A stretch of DNA of 8,804 nucleotides. Source: Acidobacteriota bacterium. GTDB lineage: Bacteria; Acidobacteriota; Terriglobia; Terriglobales; Acidobacteriaceae. The notes beneath the pieces are model-generated. The model ran no database searches, had not been told where the DNA came from, and was given only the letters and a program-made list of their open reading frames with translations. This document shows positions 6,776-8,804 of the stretch, piece by piece. Position numbers and translations under genes: made by a program. The stretch covers positions 1 through 8,804 of the forward strand of contig JAJZFE010000290.1 in the NCBI GenBank assembly GCA_021798655.1. Reading direction: 5' to 3'. Positions within the stretch are counted from its first letter, which is position 1; each line of letters opens with the position of its first letter.

Positions 6776-6795
6776 AGATTTTACGGGCATAATAT
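6766..6795 (+). promoter_or_regulatory. Sigma-70-like promoter match without a gene behind it
   Basis: TTGATT (6766-6771) and TAATAT (6790-6795) are 18 bases apart in an otherwise GC-rich region. No credible reading frame follows on the plus strand, only the repeat tracts. It could drive a noncoding RNA running into the 3' end of the propeller gene, or be a chance match in the less GC-rich part of the spacer. Confidence 0.2.
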
Positions 6796-6829
6796 TCAAA
6801 ACATTGGGGTTAGCAGGGGGTGGGGCTGG

Positions 6830-6914
6830 TTCTCAGTTCTCAGTTCTCAGTTGTCAGTTCTCAGTTGCCGGTTTGCCCGTTGCCCGTTTTGAGTTCTCAC
6901 GTCTCGAATCTCAG
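6830..6914. repeat. Heptanucleotide tandem repeat tract, consensus TTCTCAG
   Basis: About twelve consecutive 7-base units. Three perfect TTCTCAG copies run from 6830 to 6850, followed by TTGTCAG, TTCTCAG, TTGCCGG, an 8-base TTTGCCCG, TTGCCCG, TTTTGAG, TTCTCAC and two decayed units. The array is purest at its left end and decays rightward. It resembles in form the heptameric short tandemly repeated repetitive sequences described in cyanobacteria. Relationship to those is not implied. Confidence 0.85.
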
Positions 6915-6996
6915 TGTTTCCCCTACTTCTATTGTAGCCAGTGGGGTAGGGAGAATGTGTTTTTCGTTTGGAGACGGTAAGTTGTTTTGCAGGAAT

Positions 6997-7031
6997 GGGT
7001 TACGGGTTTTGGGTTAGGGGTTGGGGGTTGA
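6997..7031 (+). repeat. Second heptanucleotide tract, GGGTTNN x5, G-quadruplex-prone
   Basis: Five consecutive 7-base units: GGGTTAC, GGGTTTT, GGGTTAG, GGGTTGG and GGGTTGA, followed by CAGGGGG (7032-7038). The period matches the tract at 6830-6914, and both share a central GTT in the unit. The plus strand meets the usual G-quadruplex pattern, with at least four runs of three or more G and loops of 2-4 bases. It lies 48 bases past the stop codon of the minus-strand propeller gene. Confidence 0.8.
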
Positions 7032-7078
7032 CAGGGGGAGTTTGGCCAGAAAAACGCGAAAGATTGTTGCGGGGGGCT

Positions 7079-8296
7079 TCAGTGGGTGGGGAGGCGGGCG
7101 TTGAACTGCTTGATGACGATGTCGTTGGGCTGAGCGCCGGCGGGGAGGAGGGTGAAGAGGGTGGGGCCGTTCTTGTCGATCATGCGGATGACGGCGACGT
7201 CGGCGGAGGCGGAGTCGGCGACGAGGAGGAGGTGCTCGTCGGCGGAGAAGGCGAGGGCGTCGGGGTGGGAGCCGGTGTGGACGCTGGCTTCGGCGCGGCC
7301 GTCGTCGATGGAGTAGAGGGTGGCGGAGTCGGAGCCGAAGTCGGAGACCCAGAGGCTGGAGTCGTCGCGGCTGACGAGGGCGCTGGAGGGTTTGGAGCCG
7401 ACGACGTAGGTGCCGCTGACCTCGTTGGTCCAGGAGGAGATCTCGGAGATGGAGTCGGAGTCGAAGTTGGTGGAGAAGATCTCGCCGCCGTCGGGTTTGA
7501 CGGCGAGGTGGGTGGGTGTTTTGCCGACGTGGAGAAAGGTGAGGAGCTGGTCGTGCTGGAGCGTGGCGTCCTGCCTGCCGCGCCAGGAGTCGGGGTCCGC
7601 GGCGAGCCAGACGGCCATGACGCGCTGGGCGGAAGAGCAGGCGGCGAAGACTTTGGAGGAGTCGGGCAGGATGGAGATGTCGGTGACGCCGGGGCAGCCG
7701 GAGAAGGAGCTGCGGAGGGTGAGGGGGTGGTCGGAGTCGTCGGGGTGGATGGCGTAGACGGAGAGGCTGCCGGCGGCGCGGTTGCTGACGACGAGGGAGC
7801 GGTTGTCGGGCGCGACGCGGACGACGCCGGGGGCCTCGCCGGTGGCGGCGACGGCGATCTCGCGGCGGCGGTCGAGGTCGATGACGCTGACGGTGTTGGA
7901 GCCGGAGTTGGCGACGTAGGCGCGTTTGCCGTCGGGCGCGACGGCGACGGAGTAGGGGGTGCGGTGGACGCCGATGGTGCGGACGACGGTGTTGGTCTCG
8001 GCGTCGATGACGGTGAGCGAGTCGGAGCCGGCGTTGGCGACGTAGACCTCGTTGCGGAGAGGGTTGACGGCGAGGCCGGTGGGCTGGCGACCGACGGGGA
8101 GGGTGCGGTCGCGGCGCAGGTAGACGAGGTCGAGGACGGTGACGGTGTTGTCCGCGCCGTTGGAGACGTAGGCGAACTCGTGGTAGCTGGCGGGGTAGAC
8201 GGGAAAACGGTAGCGGTTGCAGGCGGTGAGGAGCGATAGAGCCGCGAGCAGGAGGACGAGGCGGGCAGGGACGCGAGTGAGAAGAGGTGTGGGCAC
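7079..8296 (-). CDS. Lipoprotein beta-propeller, YncE/YVTN-repeat type, eight repeats
   Basis: Predicted envelope lipoprotein of 405 residues with unknown ligand. The signal peptide (basic start, then LVLLLAALSLLTAC) has a canonical lipobox LTAC with lipidated C26. After it come eight YVTN-like repeats starting near residues 42, 84, 126, 168, 216, 273, 315 and 357. The first three steps and the last two are exactly 42 residues, while repeats 4 and 5 carry inserts. Typical text is YVANAGSDSLTVIDAETNT followed by P..VAV.PDG. C201 and C220 could form a disulfide. The start is GTG at 8296 with no clear Shine-Dalgarno sequence. It is chosen because it begins the signal peptide and no upstream ATG exists in frame. 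The gene lies 46 bases after ccmD and may be co-transcribed with ccmCD. YncE-like proteins bind DNA or act as surface or redox-associated propellers, so I give no specific function. Confidence 0.85.
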   Translation of the reverse strand: MPTPLLTRVPARLVLLLAALSLLTACNRYRFPVYPASYHEFAYVSNGADNTVTVLDLVYLRRDRTLPVGRQPTGLAVNPLRNEVYVANAGSDSLTVIDAETNTVVRTIGVHRTPYSVAVAPDGKRAYVANSGSNTVSVIDLDRRREIAVAATGEAPGVVRVAPDNRSLVVSNRAAGSLSVYAIHPDDSDHPLTLRSSFSGCPGVTDISILPDSSKVFAACSSAQRVMAVWLAADPDSWRGRQDATLQHDQLLTFLHVGKTPTHLAVKPDGGEIFSTNFDSDSISEISSWTNEVSGTYVVGSKPSSALVSRDDSSLWVSDFGSDSATLYSIDDGRAEASVHTGSHPDALAFSADEHLLLVADSASADVAVIRMIDKNGPTLFTLLPAGAQPNDIVIKQFNARLPTH

Positions 8297-8342
8297 GCTT
8301 ACTGGAGTGTAGGGAGAGTGCGGAGGGATGTAAATGGGGCGC

Positions 8343-8462
8343 TCAGGGCCTGGTCTTGCGCCACTGTGCGAAGAGCCAGCCGCCGTAGCCGAACTGCAGC
8401 GCGAGGACGACGAGGTAGACGTAGACGAGGTGGCGCTCGGAGAGGGTGTGGAAGGGGATCAT
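8343..8462 (-). CDS. ccmD: CcmD-like heme exporter small subunit
   Basis: A 39-residue protein with one membrane helix (about residues 12-31, YVYLVVLALQFGYGGWLF) and a basic cytoplasmic tail (QWRKTRP). CcmD is the small inner-membrane protein that, with CcmA, CcmB and CcmC, helps release heme-loaded CcmE in system I cytochrome c maturation. Size, topology and position directly after ccmC support the call. CcmD sequences are poorly conserved, so the name rests mainly on context. Its ATG overlaps the ccmC stop in ATGA (8459-8462), pointing to translational coupling. GGAGG (8467-8471, minus strand) within the end of ccmC serves as ribosome binding site, four bases before the start. Confidence 0.8.
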   Translation of the reverse strand: MIPFHTLSERHLVYVYLVVLALQFGYGGWLFAQWRKTRP

Positions 8463-8804
8463 CGAGCCTCCAGCATGTCGGGTAGGGGTTCGCCGCTGAG
8501 GAAGCCGAGGGCGAGGGCGGCCTGGTGCTGCTGGCGGCGGCGTTCGAGCGCGTAACGGTAGCCGAGCAGGAGCGCGCCCCACATGCCCCAGCCGGCGAGG
8601 TTCCAGAGGACGGCGGCGTACATGCTGGGGTCGATGCCGGAGTCTGCGCCGCCGCCGAAGACCGGGGCGGGATGCTGGGTGCGCCACCAGCGGATGGACA
8701 TGAAGCAGATGGGGACATCGACCGCCGCGAAGATGGCGAGCGCGGCGGAGATGACGCCGGTGTGTCCGTCGGAGGAGAGGCGGCGGACGAGGAGATAGCT
8801 GACG
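8459..8804 (-). CDS. ccmC: Cytochrome c maturation protein CcmC, C-terminal part; 5' end outside window
   Basis: CcmC is the inner-membrane heme-handling protein that loads heme onto the chaperone CcmE in system I cytochrome c maturation. About 114 C-terminal codons are present, and the frame is open at the right window edge. The hallmark FAAVDVPICFMSIRWWRTQHP is seen, matching the family helix and the WW.T.H motif. Its histidine corresponds to the second heme-ligand His of E. coli CcmC (from memory, H184). A last helix (about MYAAVLWNLAGWGMWGALLLGYRYALE) and a soluble tail of about 30 residues follow. The tryptophan-rich WWD motif and the first ligand His should lie outside the window. The stop overlaps the ccmD start by four bases. 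CcmA, CcmB and CcmE are presumably upstream on the same strand or elsewhere. Confidence 0.88.
   Translation of the reverse strand, partial: VSYLLVRRLSSDGHTGVISAALAIFAAVDVPICFMSIRWWRTQHPAPVFGGGADSGIDPSMYAAVLWNLAGWGMWGALLLGYRYALERRRQQHQAALALGFLSGEPLPDMLEAR

Larger units (their letters stand above)
6685..7078. other. Repeat-rich noncoding spacer between convergent genes
   Basis: This 394-base stretch separates the stop of the BrkB-family gene from the stop of the propeller gene. It holds a C-tract (6691-6706), a less GC-rich stretch with small inverted repeats (about 6720-6800), a heptamer tract (6830-6914) and a second, G-rich heptamer tract (6997-7031). Two short plus-strand reading frames here (6747-6980 and 6820-7017) run through the repeats and look fortuitous. 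I see no credible protein gene, tRNA or strong terminator. Confidence 0.75.

Noticed and set aside
6747..7017. Two short plus-strand frames in the repeat spacer
   Set aside because: Their translations consist largely of heptamer-derived text (SQFSVLS-like), with no ribosome binding site and no domain.
6830..7031. CRISPR-like array
   Set aside because: The repeats are 7 bases, contiguous and without spacers, and no cas gene is nearby.
7028..7033. TTGACA, a perfect -35 box
   Set aside because: No -10-like sequence follows at 16-18 bases. It arises from the GGGTTGA repeat unit and points into the end of an opposing gene.
6968..8239. Plus-strand frame of 423 codons opposite the propeller gene
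   Set aside because: It is almost entirely Gly, Val, Asp, Glu and Ala, the classic shadow of a GC-rich gene. The minus strand encodes the lipobox and YVTN repeats.

Overview
The window comes from a GC-rich, Gram-negative-type bacterial chromosome. It shows an outer-membrane-like protein with a signal peptide, a lipobox lipoprotein, system I cytochrome c maturation genes and an epoxyqueuosine reductase. Gene style, long GC-driven antisense reading frames and heptanucleotide spacer repeats suggest an acidobacterium (Terriglobia type). That placement is a guess from overall look, not from a marker gene. The content is mostly ordinary chromosomal metabolism, and I see no transposase, integrase, phage gene, CRISPR array, rRNA or tRNA.

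Layout, left to right. (1) Positions 1-3521, plus strand: a probable sugar-uptake and phosphorylation operon. It contains a sodium:solute symporter clipped at the left window edge, an unnamed 80-residue two-helix membrane protein, and xylulokinase xylB. Spacers are 41 and 56 bases. An 18-bp tandem repeat sits on the xylB stop codon. (2) Positions 3567-4370, minus strand: a convergent gene for a secreted, probably outer-membrane beta-barrel protein of unknown role. (3) Positions 4371-4578: a divergent spacer with two perfect inverted repeats. (4) Positions 4579-6684, plus strand: queG (last step of queuosine synthesis) and, 9 bases later, a YihY/BrkB-family membrane protein. (5) Positions 6685-7078: a noncoding spacer between convergent genes, holding a C-rich tract, a small hairpin and two different 7-bp repeat tracts, one of them G-quadruplex-prone. 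(6) Positions 7079-8804, minus strand: ccmC (clipped at the right edge), ccmD overlapping it by 4 bases, and a lipoprotein beta-propeller of the YncE/YVTN type with eight recognisable repeats.

How the genes fit together. The symporter probably imports a pentose or related sugar, and XylB phosphorylates D-xylulose to feed the pentose phosphate pathway. No xylose isomerase is visible, so it would have to lie upstream or elsewhere. CcmC and CcmD handle heme for cytochrome c maturation at the inner membrane. The propeller lipoprotein downstream may share their transcript, but its function is unknown. The least explained items are the small membrane protein paired with the symporter, the repeat-borne stop codons after xylB, and the two heptamer tracts.
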